This document shows, in pieces, positions 43,730 to 52,985 of a stretch of 64,000 nt of DNA. Source of the DNA: Enterococcus sp. HY326 (GTDB lineage: Bacteria; Bacillota; Bacilli; Lactobacillales; Enterococcaceae); assembly GCF_026157065.1 (NCBI RefSeq), contig NZ_JANLGQ010000001.1, forward strand, positions 1 to 64,000. Reading direction: 5' to 3'. The notes beneath the pieces are model-generated. The model made no database searches. It saw nothing but the letters and a program-made list of their open reading frames with translations, and was not told the origin of the DNA. The stretch's first letter is position 1. The number at the start of each line of letters is the position of its first letter. Position numbers and translations under genes: made by a program.

Positions 43730-44074
43730 CAGACGAAAATTTTTTCAAGAGTACCAATAGTTAGCTGTAATCAATCCATTACAGCTTAAAGCTGCCATAG
43801 CATTTTCTTTAACCTCATTGTCTTAATCACTCTTTGATGGCAACCATTAGCAAATACTTCTTGGTTAAGAAAAGTAATTGATTAATTATTCGTCACTCAA
43901 ATTTAATGCCTTTAATCCACTAGCTTTCATTGATAAAACAATATAAAAAAATTTTTAGATGATGCTTCTTTAAGCCAGCAATCATTTAAACCAGCTAGTA
44001 AGGCGAGATTAGCTTCTGTGGACACAAGGATTCACCCTTATTAGTCCGCCAACACATTAAATTTAGCAAAAAGA
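43730..44074. other. Intergenic with one perfect inverted repeat
   Basis: About 345 bp without a gene. AGCTGTAAT (43763-43771) and ATTACAGCT (43778-43786) form a perfect nine-pair hairpin behind the TetR gene, without a T-run. It could be a weak terminator or a binding site. Confidence 0.35.
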
Positions 44075-44099
44075 AAAAGCACTCAAATTGAGTGCTTTT
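44075..44099 (-). terminator. Terminator after pgi
   Basis: AAAAGCACTC and GAGTGCTTTT around five bases, followed by T-rich sequence on the minus strand. Confidence 0.88.
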
Positions 44100-44137
44100 A
44101 ATCTAATTTAAATAGTTTCTAATCTTAAAACGTTGGC

Positions 44138-45484
44138 TTATAAGCGTTCGTTCAACTCTTTCGCTAAGTCTTCAAAGCCTGGTTTGCCTAGTAAAGCAAA
44201 CATGTTTTTCTTATAGGCTTCTACACCTGGTTGGTCAAATGGATTAACGCCGTTTAAGTAGCCAGATACACCAACTGCGATTTCAAAGAAGTACATTAGG
44301 TAGCCTAAAGTGTATGCATCCATTTCTGGAATTTTTACTAATAGGTTTGGCACATCGCCATCTGTGTGGGCCAATAGAGTTCCTTCAAAAGCTTTAGTGT
44401 TAACGAAATCAACTTCTTTGCCTTGAAGATAGCCTAGACCATCTAAGTCAGCATCTTGTAATGGAATTTTAACGTTTTTGCGGGCATTTTCAACTTTAAC
44501 CACTGTTTCAAAAATATTGCGGCGGCCTTCTTGAATATATTGACCTAACGAATGTAAGTCAGTCGAGAAGTTAGCACTAGAAGGGTAAATACCTTTTTGA
44601 TCTTTCCCTTCAGACTCTCCAAATAATTGTTTCCACCATTCTGAAAAATATTGCATGCCTGGTTCATAATTGATTAATAATTCGGTTACTTTGCCCTTGC
44701 GGTATAAGATATTGCGCATAGCCGCATACTGATAAGCTTCGTTTTCTTCTAATTTATCACTTGAATATGCTTCACGGGCGTCAGCTGCCCCTTGCATTAG
44801 GGCATCAATGTCTGCACCGCTGGCAGCAATTGGCAATAGACCGACAGCTGTTAAAACAGAGAAACGACCGCCGACATCATCAGGAATTACAAATGATTCC
44901 CAGCCTTCTGCATCTGCTTCAACCTTCACAGCACCTTTGGCTTTGTCAGTTGTTGCATAAATCCGTTTATTGGCTTCTTCTTTGCCATATTTTTTAACTA
45001 ATAATTCTTTGAACACTCTGAAAGCAATTGCTGGTTCAGTTGTTGTTCCTGATTTTGAAATAACGTTTACTGAGAAATCACGTTCACCGATGACTTCAAT
45101 TAAATCAGCTAGATAGGTTGAGCTGATGGAGTTCCCTGCAAAGAAAATTTGCGGAGTTTTGCGGGTATCATTTGGTAATAAATTATAAAAAGTATGTTGC
45201 AGAAAATCAATTGCTGCCCGGGCCCCTAAATAAGAGCCCCCGATTCCGATCACAACCAATACTTCAGAATCAGATTGAATTTTTTCCGCTGCTTTTTTGA
45301 TGCGGGCGAATTCAGCCTTATCGTAATTTGCTGGTAGGTCTACCCAACCGATATAGTCGCTGCCGGCACCTGTTCCTTGGCGCAAATCCTTGTCAGCTGC
45401 TGTGACTAAGCTTTGCATATAGCCAAGCTCGTGCTCGTTAACAAAGGGTGCAACTTTTGAATAATCAAATTTAATGTGAGCCAT
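44138..45484 (-). CDS. pgi: Glucose-6-phosphate isomerase
   Basis: Interconverts glucose 6-phosphate and fructose 6-phosphate. 448 residues, the compact Firmicutes length. Signatures [14 protein letters not shown], the [10 protein letters not shown] phosphate loop and [11 protein letters not shown] are intact. ATG 45484 follows AGGAGG; ten upstream codons in frame are excluded. Single gene with its own promoter and terminator. Confidence 0.97.
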   Translation of the reverse strand: MAHIKFDYSKVAPFVNEHELGYMQSLVTAADKDLRQGTGAGSDYIGWVDLPANYDKAEFARIKKAAEKIQSDSEVLVVIGIGGSYLGARAAIDFLQHTFYNLLPNDTRKTPQIFFAGNSISSTYLADLIEVIGERDFSVNVISKSGTTTEPAIAFRVFKELLVKKYGKEEANKRIYATTDKAKGAVKVEADAEGWESFVIPDDVGGRFSVLTAVGLLPIAASGADIDALMQGAADAREAYSSDKLEENEAYQYAAMRNILYRKGKVTELLINYEPGMQYFSEWWKQLFGESEGKDQKGIYPSSANFSTDLHSLGQYIQEGRRNIFETVVKVENARKNVKIPLQDADLDGLGYLQGKEVDFVNTKAFEGTLLAHTDGDVPNLLVKIPEMDAYTLGYLMYFFEIAVGVSGYLNGVNPFDQPGVEAYKKNMFALLGKPGFEDLAKELNERL

Positions 45485-45519
45485 GATAATCCTCCTAAAA
45501 GCTATTTTATACACTGTCT

Positions 45520-45548
45520 ACTTTACGTTTTTTTTCGATTTATTTCAA
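45520..45548 (-). promoter_or_regulatory. Promoter of pgi
   Basis: Minus-strand TTGAAA (45548-45543), 17-nt spacer, TAAAGT (45525-45520). Confidence 0.55.
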
Positions 45549-45742
45549 GTAAATACCCGCTATCTTCTGCTTTTTTTGAAATTTCAGCCAATTTTTATTA
45601 AACTTAAGAAAATTATGTTACACTCATAGCAGAAATTTTCAAAAAGCAAAGCACTAGCAGACTACTTAGCATAGAAATCAGAACTTATTTTAAAATTATA
45701 AACACTAGTAGAAAAATAAATTACATCTTTAGGAGGAAAAAA

Positions 45743-47008
45743 TTGGAACAACAATATGAAGTTATTGTCGTCGGTGCTGGCACCAGCGGGATGATGGCAG
45801 CCATCAGTGCAGCAGAAAATGGTGCTCGCGTGTTACTCATTGAAAAAAATCGGCGAGCGGGGAAAAAATTATTGATGACAGGTGGTGGCCGCTGCAATGT
45901 CACTAATAACCGGCCGACGGAGGACTTAATTGCCCATATTCCCGGAAATGGCAAATTTTTATTTAGTGCCTTTTCTCAGTGGAACAACTTTGATGTAATG
46001 GCTTTTTTTGAATCCCACGGTGTTTCACTAAAAGAAGAAGACCACGGTCGAATGTTTCCAGTTACGAATTCCTCCAAAACCGTAGTGGAGGCTTTGATGA
46101 ATACTATTCAGGATTTAGGCGTGACGGTCTACTTTCAAACGAAAGTTGAAAAATTAATTCATAAGGATGGTCAAGTCTACGGTGTTAAAACCGATAAAGG
46201 CGAATTCACCGCCCCTTGTGTCATTCTTTCAACTGGCGGACGCACCTATCCTTCAACCGGTGCGACAGGTGATGGCTATCAATTAGCCAAAAAAGTTTGT
46301 CATACCATTACAACACTTTACCCAACTGAGTCTCCTTTGGTCTCAGAAGAAAGTTTCATCAAAGATAAAACCCTTCAGGGGCTATCTTTACAGGATGTTA
46401 AATTGTCTGTTCTCAATCAAAAACAGCGGGCAGTCACTAGCCACACGATGGATTTACTCTTCACTCACTTTGGTTTATCCGGACCAGCTGCGCTCCGTTG
46501 CTCTAGCTTTGTCAATCAAGAATTAAAAAATGCGGACGATGTTTTAGTCGAGCTGGATTGTTTTCCAGCTCTCAGCTCAGCCCAATTAACGCAGCAAGTC
46601 CAGTCTTCTCTGCAATCTAAAAAAACTGCAAAAAACGCTCTCCACGGTTTAATCCCTGAGCGCTTACTCGCTTTTTATCTAGAAAGGTTAGCGTTAGCTG
46701 ATTTAATTGCTGACCAATTAGCAACTGAACAAGTCGAAGCCTTTGTTGCCCTTTTAAAGAGCTTCACAATCAAAATTGTCAAAACTTTTCCCCTTGAAAA
46801 ATCCTTTGTCACAGGTGGCGGAATTCAGCTAAAAGAAGTACAGCCAAAAACAATGGAGAGCAAGTTGTTACAAGGCCTATTTATGACAGGCGAACTGTTA
46901 GATGTCAATGGCTATACAGGTGGCTACAATATTACCGCCGCTTTTGTCACGGGTCATGTAGCTGGAAAAAATGCTGCCGAAATTGCCAGCTACACCTATT
47001 TAAATTAA
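45743..47008 (+). CDS. HI0933/YhiN-type flavoprotein
   Basis: 421-residue FAD-binding oxidoreductase of the HI0933/YhiN/BaiN family. N-terminal dinucleotide motif VVGAGTSGMMAAISAAENG, then KKLLMTGGGRCNVTN, which is diagnostic of the family, and a C-terminal GELLDVNGYTGGYNITAAF segment that completes the FAD site. Substrate unknown; BaiN from Clostridium reduces bile-acid intermediates, but most members are uncharacterised. TTG start behind AGGAGG. Confidence 0.85.
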   Translation: MEQQYEVIVVGAGTSGMMAAISAAENGARVLLIEKNRRAGKKLLMTGGGRCNVTNNRPTEDLIAHIPGNGKFLFSAFSQWNNFDVMAFFESHGVSLKEEDHGRMFPVTNSSKTVVEALMNTIQDLGVTVYFQTKVEKLIHKDGQVYGVKTDKGEFTAPCVILSTGGRTYPSTGATGDGYQLAKKVCHTITTLYPTESPLVSEESFIKDKTLQGLSLQDVKLSVLNQKQRAVTSHTMDLLFTHFGLSGPAALRCSSFVNQELKNADDVLVELDCFPALSSAQLTQQVQSSLQSKKTAKNALHGLIPERLLAFYLERLALADLIADQLATEQVEAFVALLKSFTIKIVKTFPLEKSFVTGGGIQLKEVQPKTMESKLLQGLFMTGELLDVNGYTGGYNITAAFVTGHVAGKNAAEIASYTYLN

Positions 47009-47012
47009 ACTA

Positions 47013-47052
47013 AAAAGTCCTAAATGAAGCCATCGCTCCATTTAGGACTTTT
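47013..47052. terminator. Bidirectional terminator
   Basis: AAAAGTCCTAAATG and CATTTAGGACTTTT pair perfectly around a 12-nt loop between convergent genes. Confidence 0.85.
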
Positions 47053-47061
47053 GGATTTGTT

Positions 47062-47421
47062 TTATTTTCTGCGAATTTTCCGCCAGATACGCCAAAGGGG
47101 AAAACGACTGAAATAAGCGATTGCTACGCTGATAATCAAGCTAATAGCTAAAAATAAAACACCGCCATAAATGTCTTCTGGCAAAATAAAGCGGGCCCCT
47201 AAGGTAATCAGACCAAACAACGCAATTGCCAACACAACCGCCACAACATTTAAAATCAACATCACGGAACTTCCAGCCACTGGCACCTCGCCTGGTAAAA
47301 GATTGGTTGCCGGCATCCCCGGATTAGCCAGCCGAGTCGCATTGATGCTCATGCGATTGTACTCACTATTACGGACAGCAGCTTTTTCAACAGCTTTATT
47401 TTGACGCTCTCTTTCATTCAT
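47062..47421 (-). CDS. Hypothetical membrane protein
   Basis: 119 residues: a charged soluble N-terminus of about 45 residues (NERERQNKAVEKAAVRNSEY), two transmembrane helices (about 52-74 and 83-105) and a basic tail (WRIWRKIRRK). Family not recognised. GAGGG lies before the ATG. It appears to be a single gene. Confidence 0.65.
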   Translation of the reverse strand: MNERERQNKAVEKAAVRNSEYNRMSINATRLANPGMPATNLLPGEVPVAGSSVMLILNVVAVVLAIALFGLITLGARFILPEDIYGGVLFLAISLIISVAIAYFSRFPLWRIWRKIRRK

Positions 47422-47523
47422 TTTTCAGCCCTCCTCAAAACCTCCAACGGACAATAATTGATTATACTTTCGATAACTTATTATACCATCTGAGGAATCA
47501 TTTAGGCAATATTGGTTGATTTA

Positions 47524-48015
47524 TCATGCTTCACTAATCAAATCCACAAAAAAGCCTCTGACCAAATTTTTTAATTCCTTGGGAGCTACTTCCATCTGCA
47601 GACCACGGCGACCAGCAGAAACGATGATTGTACCAAAATTTTCCGCCGAGGCATCAAAATAGGTGGGCAATAATTTTTTCATGCCCACCGGCGAACAACC
47701 GCCACGAATATAACCAGTCGTTGCTTCTAAATCTCGCAAGTGTAGCATCTCAACTTTTTTATTACCGGAAGCCTTGGCGATTTTCTTCAAATCCAACTCT
47801 TGATTGCTGGGAATTACAGCAACAATCGGTCCTGTTTTATTTCCTACAGCGACTAAGGTTTTAAAAATTTGCTCCGGTGGCGCTTTTACTTGATCCACCA
47901 CTTCGACAGCACTTAAATCACTTTCAGACCACGCATACTCGTGTTCAGTGTATGAAATTTTTTGCTGTTCCACTAAGCGAATAGCATTGGTCTTTTGAAT
48001 TTTTTTCTTAGCCAT
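47524..48015 (-). CDS. ybaK: YbaK-type aminoacyl-tRNA deacylase (EbsC)
   Basis: 163-residue editing protein that hydrolyses mischarged Cys-tRNA(Pro) in trans. The YbaK/ProX core is seen in PPEQIFKTLVAV (with the conserved Lys), GYIRGGCSPVGMKK and the ISAGRRGLQ-like stretch. In E. faecalis the orthologue is named EbsC. ATG 48015 is used; an earlier TTG abuts the ribosome-binding site. It follows the AroD-like gene by 28 bp on the same strand and may be co-transcribed. Confidence 0.88.
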   Translation of the reverse strand: MAKKKIQKTNAIRLVEQQKISYTEHEYAWSESDLSAVEVVDQVKAPPEQIFKTLVAVGNKTGPIVAVIPSNQELDLKKIAKASGNKKVEMLHLRDLEATTGYIRGGCSPVGMKKLLPTYFDASAENFGTIIVSAGRRGLQMEVAPKELKNLVRGFFVDLISEA

Positions 48016-48043
48016 AAAACATAGCAACCTTCTTTATTTTTAA

Positions 48044-48814
48044 TTAACGGCGTTTGTACTCCTGAGGTTTCAATAATTCCAACGCTAACTGTAACTCCTC
48101 AAGTGTATACTCATCACTATCAGGATAATAGGCCACACTACTGTAAGCTATACAGCTGCCATTGATGCCACCAGCAATCTGAGATAACCGTCCTAGATCC
48201 CCGCTAGAAAATAAAATAATCGGAATTGCTACAAAGGGCTCTACTTGAAATCCAACTGACATCATCTTCATCACATCGTGGCGACTATTGCCATGGGCGA
48301 CAATTTTTCCTATATCAGCCTTTAAATGTTCCATCAAATTTAACTGAAACAAAATTAGCGCATCATCCGGTGTATCATCTAAATAATAATGACTTAAAAT
48401 CAGCTTAGCTTCGGTTCCTCGCAACAAATTCATAAATGAAGGACCGATTAATTCAGCAACAATCAGCTGCAATTCTAATAAATCGACTAAGCCACTTTCT
48501 GCCGCAGTTAAATAAATTTCCCTTAGGATGGCCGGACTGACTGCGTTTATCCCATCATTATCTGGCGTTAAAAAACTAAAGATGACTGGCAGATTTCCTG
48601 CGATTTGGCGCAACTCCTGTAAAACCGCCAAAACACTAGTCATCTCCTGATATTCTTTAAAATAGTCTCCTCGCCATTCCAGCAATTCAGCCCCCTCTGC
48701 TACGGCCTTCGTCGCTTGGCGGAAGATTTCTTCTTGGGTGTCTCCTTTAATAGCCACACAAATTTTCGGCTCTTGATCGGTTAAAATTAAATCCCGCACT
48801 ACCACACTTTTCAT
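48044..48814 (-). CDS. AroD-like protein with altered active site
   Basis: 256-residue type I 3-dehydroquinate dehydratase fold. It keeps the EWR.D strand motif (ELLEWRGDYF) and the Schiff-base lysine (ADIGKIVAH). It departs at other catalytic sites: the SxHDF histidine position reads Tyr (LSHYYLDDTP), the FTxRxxxEGG segment reads FSFLTPDNDG (no Arg, no Glu), and the SRxxGxxFGS arginine reads Gln. It is probably not a normal dehydratase. ATG 48814 follows AGGAG by eight bases. A normal paralogue lies at 49736. Confidence 0.75.
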   Translation of the reverse strand: MKSVVVRDLILTDQEPKICVAIKGDTQEEIFRQATKAVAEGAELLEWRGDYFKEYQEMTSVLAVLQELRQIAGNLPVIFSFLTPDNDGINAVSPAILREIYLTAAESGLVDLLELQLIVAELIGPSFMNLLRGTEAKLILSHYYLDDTPDDALILFQLNLMEHLKADIGKIVAHGNSRHDVMKMMSVGFQVEPFVAIPIILFSSGDLGRLSQIAGGINGSCIAYSSVAYYPDSDEYTLEELQLALELLKPQEYKRR

Positions 48815-48923
48815 GCCAACTGCTCCTATTTCCACTTTAAATTGTCAAAATATTCTTAGGAATAGTATAGCACGAGAGGGATAAATGGTCATATTTTACA
48901 GTTGCCTACTGTTTTTTCTACTG

Positions 48924-49529
48924 CTAGTTCTTGATAATCGTCGGGTCCCACCAATATTTGGTCAAGGCACAAATAATTGCATAGACGGTTAAAACGACAA
49001 TAATCCGTTTGTAATTGCGTTCTTTTTTGAAATCGCCGTAAATAAAATCTAAAAATGGATCGATAAAATAAATCATCGCCAAGGAAAGCACTCCCCAGGC
49101 AATCGAGGAACGCAGGCAAATGCGTCCTTGAAAATTCAGAAAATCCTTAGAGTAATCCCAATAAGTTTTATGAAGCAGCCAACTGGATAAATAGCTGGAT
49201 AGCAATTCAAATAAGGTCATGCCAAACATACTGGTAAAAAATAATTTTGCCGGCTGCTTTTTATAACGGTCAAAAAATAAAGAAATCAGCACCGCCCCGA
49301 TGCCATACATTTCAATTAATGGGAGGCCCCAAACCAAATGCAAGTCCTTTAATAGCGGTACACCCTTCAAAAAAGGCAAATATTCTGGCAGGCGGCCCAT
49401 CACAAATAGATAGCCGCGGTCGGTCATGATTCCTTGGGTGAAATAGACCACCAAGGTTTCAAAAATCCAGCCCAGCACCCCGCAAACCAAAAAGATGAAG
49501 AGTATGTCATACAAACTTCGCTTTTTCAT
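48924..49529 (-). CDS. CmpB-type membrane protein (PF06541)
   Basis: 201 residues with five or six helices. The family signature YWDYS...NFQGRICLRSSIAWG is present (about 132-155). The family is labelled 'putative ABC transporter permease', but no ATPase is adjacent and the function is unproven. It lies between the two AroD paralogues on the same strand. Confidence 0.8.
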   Translation of the reverse strand: MKKRSLYDILFIFLVCGVLGWIFETLVVYFTQGIMTDRGYLFVMGRLPEYLPFLKGVPLLKDLHLVWGLPLIEMYGIGAVLISLFFDRYKKQPAKLFFTSMFGMTLFELLSSYLSSWLLHKTYWDYSKDFLNFQGRICLRSSIAWGVLSLAMIYFIDPFLDFIYGDFKKERNYKRIIVVLTVYAIICALTKYWWDPTIIKN

Positions 49530-49735
49530 TTTATCAAACCCTTTTTTCTACCATTATACTGGTTGTCAAAAAGACTTGAAAGGTGTTGGACTGGATTTTC
49601 AGTTTAATAATTTGAAAATATTTTTGTAAATTCATAGGCACTAATGCTAAAATTTTTCTAATTGATTTTTCTAAAGGTTGGTAAAGGCTATAGCCTCGAG
49701 TAACTATCCTAAAGCATTTGCTTTATAATGTTTTT

Positions 49736-50488
49736 TCACATTAAAGAGACACTTGTTAACAATTCTTTGAGATTTTCAGCCGCAATTTGACCTGGATCGG
49801 AAATTTTTTTACCAGCAGCATAAGTGGCTGCTGAGCCAAAAATTTCACCGGTAAAGCGACTGATAAAACCTAATTTACCTAAAGCAATCGTAATTAGCGG
49901 ACAGTCAATGAGTTTCTTGGCCTCATTGGTAGCTGCTAGTAAGGTTAGTACATCTTGGCTGCTGCGGGGCATGACGGCAATCTTACAGATATCCGCCCGT
50001 TTTTCTGCCATTGAAGTCAACATAGCAATCAATGTCTTTTTTGAGGAAGTCCGCCGAAAATCATGGTTTGACATAATCACACTGACATGTTGTTGATGAG
50101 CTTTTGCGACTATTCGTTCTACTGGAACCTCCGGCATAAAAATTTCGACATCAATTAAATCAAAGGCCGGCTGTTCTAACAATTCTAAATAGAAATCAAG
50201 ATACTCCTGCCCGGAAAAATCCTTGACTCCACCCTCTCGTTGGCTTCTTAAAGCCATTATCAAAGGTTTGGTAGTCAATTTTTTTATTTCTTTTGCAATT
50301 TGGTTAATCTGTTTAGCATCTAAGGAGGCTGTAAAATAATCAAGACGCCATTCAATGATGTCACACTCAGAATCTTCTAGCTTTTTGACATCTGCAAAAA
50401 CTTCAGTAGCACTTTCTGCAAGTAGGGGAACAATGATTTTCGGCTGACCAACACCAATTAAGAGACCGTGAATTTCAACGACTTTCAT
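49736..50488 (-). CDS. aroD: Type I 3-dehydroquinate dehydratase
   Basis: 250-residue enzyme converting 3-dehydroquinate to 3-dehydroshikimate. All catalytic positions are present: EWRLDYF, LRSQREGG, SNHDF (general-base His), CKIAVM (Schiff-base Lys) and SRFTGEIFGS. It lies next to a flavin enoate-reductase-like gene and a divergent LysR gene, as in the Listeria lmo0488-lmo0491 locus, so a catabolic quinate/shikimate role is as likely as aromatic biosynthesis. No aroE lies nearby. Confidence 0.92.
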   Translation of the reverse strand: MKVVEIHGLLIGVGQPKIIVPLLAESATEVFADVKKLEDSECDIIEWRLDYFTASLDAKQINQIAKEIKKLTTKPLIMALRSQREGGVKDFSGQEYLDFYLELLEQPAFDLIDVEIFMPEVPVERIVAKAHQQHVSVIMSNHDFRRTSSKKTLIAMLTSMAEKRADICKIAVMPRSSQDVLTLLAATNEAKKLIDCPLITIALGKLGFISRFTGEIFGSAATYAAGKKISDPGQIAAENLKELLTSVSLM

Positions 50489-50587
50489 CAGGAATCTCCC
50501 CCTTTCTTCTCCTTGATTATAACAAATAATATTATTTTAATAAGTGTAAATGCTATTGGTTATATGATAAAAAATAATGAAAATAAA

Positions 50588-50614
50588 AAAGAAAGCCCAT
50601 CTCTGAGCTTCCTG
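50588..50614 (-). terminator. Weak terminator after the flavoenzyme gene
   Basis: GGAAGC and GCTTTC pair (one G-U) and are followed by TTTTTT on the minus strand. Confidence 0.5.
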
Positions 50615-50626
50615 CTGTTTTTTTCT

Positions 50627-52675
50627 TTAAATTTTTGTCAATAGACTATTTTGAAAAAGCATCTGTTGGCTAATTTGACGATCCTTTTCATAGACTGCTT
50701 TTAAAATGTCACGAGCTTCTCTGGTTCCTTCCATGATTCGCCGAGCAACTTTACTGTCACCAATGTTTACTAGCTTGGCATCATTTGCCTGAGCATATTC
50801 CTGAAGTTCTGGCATTAGTGGTGCGTCTGCCCGCATTCCCAAACAAACAAAACCTAAGTCAAAATAAAGATTTTCCAATTCTCCTGAAGGGAGCTCCACA
50901 ACAAAATGATCGTCGCAGACTTCTAACAACTTAGTTTCGGTATGGGCAACAACGCCATAATCCTTCACAATTTCCATCATACTAAGCTTGGTGATTAAGT
51001 CTAAGTCTTTGCCCAGTTGATTTTGCATTTCAACAATTGTGACTTTTTTGGCGCCGCGTTCAGCGTAATATTCCACTACATCTAAGCCAACTGCGCCACC
51101 ACCAATCACAACCACTTCTTGATCAGTGAAGTCTTGGAAGTTTTCCATATTATTTAAAATATCAAAGATAGAAAAAACTTTCCGGTTTGATTGTGCCAAA
51201 ACATCGTGCAGCCCTTTAATTGGTGGCAATAAAGGTTTAGCTCCTGTTGCATTGACAATCAAATCTGGCTGCTGACTAGCAAGATCTTTTTCAGCAAAAC
51301 TATGATTCAAATGAATGGTTAGGTTCGGCAATACGGCACAGCGATTTTCTAAATAAATTATGAAATCGTCAATCCGTTTTTTATCTGGGAAACGGGAAAT
51401 CTCGTGGCCCAAACCGCCTAGATAACTCTTTTGCTCGAATAGTTCTACTTCGACACCCACTTCTGCTGCAGTAGCTGCCGCTTCCAAGCCGGCGGTCCCC
51501 CCACCGACAACCACCATTTTCAATGGGTTCTCAATGGTTTTTTCTTTATATTGATCTTCGTAATATAAATCAGGATTAACTGTACAACGAATCGGTTTTG
51601 ATTTACCAATGCGGTGATCAGCACAGCCGATATTACAGGAAATACATTTCCGCAATAAATTTTCTTGGCCGTCTGCCACTTTATTAACCCAGTTTGGTTC
51701 AGCGATTAAGCCGCGGCCCATCGCCAACAAATCAGCGTCGCCATTTTCTAAGATTTCTGCCGCTCGCTTAGGACTGCGGATATTTCCAGAAGTCACAATG
51801 ACTTTATCAGGGTAACGCTCTTTAACCGCTTTAGCCATATAAGAACGCCAGCCGTCTTTTAAATTCATTCGGTCAATTTGGTATTGCAGGTTATCATTTA
51901 ATGCAGCGGAAACATTTAAAATATCGACTTCGTTAGCAAAGTATTTTAAAATATCTAATGAATCTTCTAATGAATTGCCACCCGCAATTAATTCATCTGC
52001 ACTAAAGCGGACTGAAATCGGCATAAACGGTCCAACCGCCTTCCGCACAGCTTCTACCACTAAAGTTGTAAACCGAGCGCGGTTTTCAGGACTACCACCA
52101 AATTCATCCGTCCGATCATTATACAAAGGTGATAAAAATTGGCATAGAAGATAGGAATGACCTGCGTGAATTTCTACACAATCAAAGCCAGCTCTTTGGG
52201 CCCGATTAGCAGCTTCCGCATATTTGTCAACGATTCCGTAAATCTCTTCTTTAGTTAATGGACGTGGTGCAGGATTACCCGTTTTACTTGGTATATTAGA
52301 GGCGGAAACAGCTTGCTTGCCCTCTAACCGCAAGGCATAAGCTGAAGCACCAGCGTGATTAATTTGTACAGAAGTCAACGCTCCATAGGCGTGCATCGCT
52401 TCATTAAATTTATAAAGTCCAGGCAGATACTGATCATTATCCATCCGCAATTGCGTTGTTCCGTTAGTCCCCATCGGATAATCGAAGCAAACATTTTCCA
52501 ATGTGATTAATCCAGTGCCACCTTTGGCCCGTTGTTCATAATAGGCCAAGTGTTCTTGATTAAAGCTGCCATCATTATTGGCAAAATTAGTACCCATTGG
52601 AGGCATGATTACTCGATTTTTAAAGGTAGTGCGACGAATGGTAAGAGGTTCAAAAATTGCTTGATATTTTTCCAT
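50627..52675 (-). CDS. Old-yellow-enzyme/enoate-reductase type FMN-FAD-FeS oxidoreductase
   Basis: 682-residue three-part enzyme like 2,4-dienoyl-CoA reductase. An FMN-binding OYE barrel (1 to about 330: VIMPPMGTN, EIHAGHSYLLCQFLSPLYNDR, GRGLIAEPNW) is followed by the 4Fe-4S cysteine cluster CISCNIGCADH and then FAD (VVGGGTAGLEAA) and NADH (VVIGGGAVGLDV) domains. The locus (aroD, LysR) resembles Listeria lmo0489, so the substrate may be an intermediate of quinate or shikimate breakdown; this is inference. Divergent from the LysR gene. Confidence 0.88.
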   Translation of the reverse strand: MEKYQAIFEPLTIRRTTFKNRVIMPPMGTNFANNDGSFNQEHLAYYEQRAKGGTGLITLENVCFDYPMGTNGTTQLRMDNDQYLPGLYKFNEAMHAYGALTSVQINHAGASAYALRLEGKQAVSASNIPSKTGNPAPRPLTKEEIYGIVDKYAEAANRAQRAGFDCVEIHAGHSYLLCQFLSPLYNDRTDEFGGSPENRARFTTLVVEAVRKAVGPFMPISVRFSADELIAGGNSLEDSLDILKYFANEVDILNVSAALNDNLQYQIDRMNLKDGWRSYMAKAVKERYPDKVIVTSGNIRSPKRAAEILENGDADLLAMGRGLIAEPNWVNKVADGQENLLRKCISCNIGCADHRIGKSKPIRCTVNPDLYYEDQYKEKTIENPLKMVVVGGGTAGLEAAATAAEVGVEVELFEQKSYLGGLGHEISRFPDKKRIDDFIIYLENRCAVLPNLTIHLNHSFAEKDLASQQPDLIVNATGAKPLLPPIKGLHDVLAQSNRKVFSIFDILNNMENFQDFTDQEVVVIGGGAVGLDVVEYYAERGAKKVTIVEMQNQLGKDLDLITKLSMMEIVKDYGVVAHTETKLLEVCDDHFVVELPSGELENLYFDLGFVCLGMRADAPLMPELQEYAQANDAKLVNIGDSKVARRIMEGTREARDILKAVYEKDRQISQQMLFQNSLLTKI

Positions 52676-52704
52676 AGAATATTCTCCTAACTTCTATTTC
52701 AACA

Positions 52705-52725
52705 AGTTATGTTTTTCACATAACT
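52705..52725. promoter_or_regulatory. Inverted repeat in the flavoenzyme leader
   Basis: AGTTATGT and ACATAACT pair perfectly around five bases, about 30 bp upstream of the flavoenzyme start codon. It may be an operator or an mRNA leader hairpin. Confidence 0.45.
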
Positions 52726-52777
52726 ACTACAACAATTATTTTAAGGGAGATTAATCATAAATACTAATGCTTTATTT

Positions 52778-52805
52778 TGATAAAATCCATGATTTTTTTT
52801 TATCA
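52778..52805. promoter_or_regulatory. Candidate LysR-type operator
   Basis: TGATAAAA and TTTTATCA form an inverted repeat with a T/A-rich centre in the intergenic region between the flavoenzyme gene and the LysR gene, the usual place for such sites. Confidence 0.4.
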
Positions 52806-52985
52806 TTTCGCTTTGAAAAAGATTGCTTAAACTATTTTCAGAAAATGATTGGCAATAAAAGGATATTTTAAAGACTTTTTACTAAACATGTGTTATTTTT
52901 AAGAAGTAGATTCCTGAATCTTTGGGAAAAATATTCTGCAGGAAAGAATTCCTTATTATTTAAAGGAATATTGGAGGCGCTTTAC

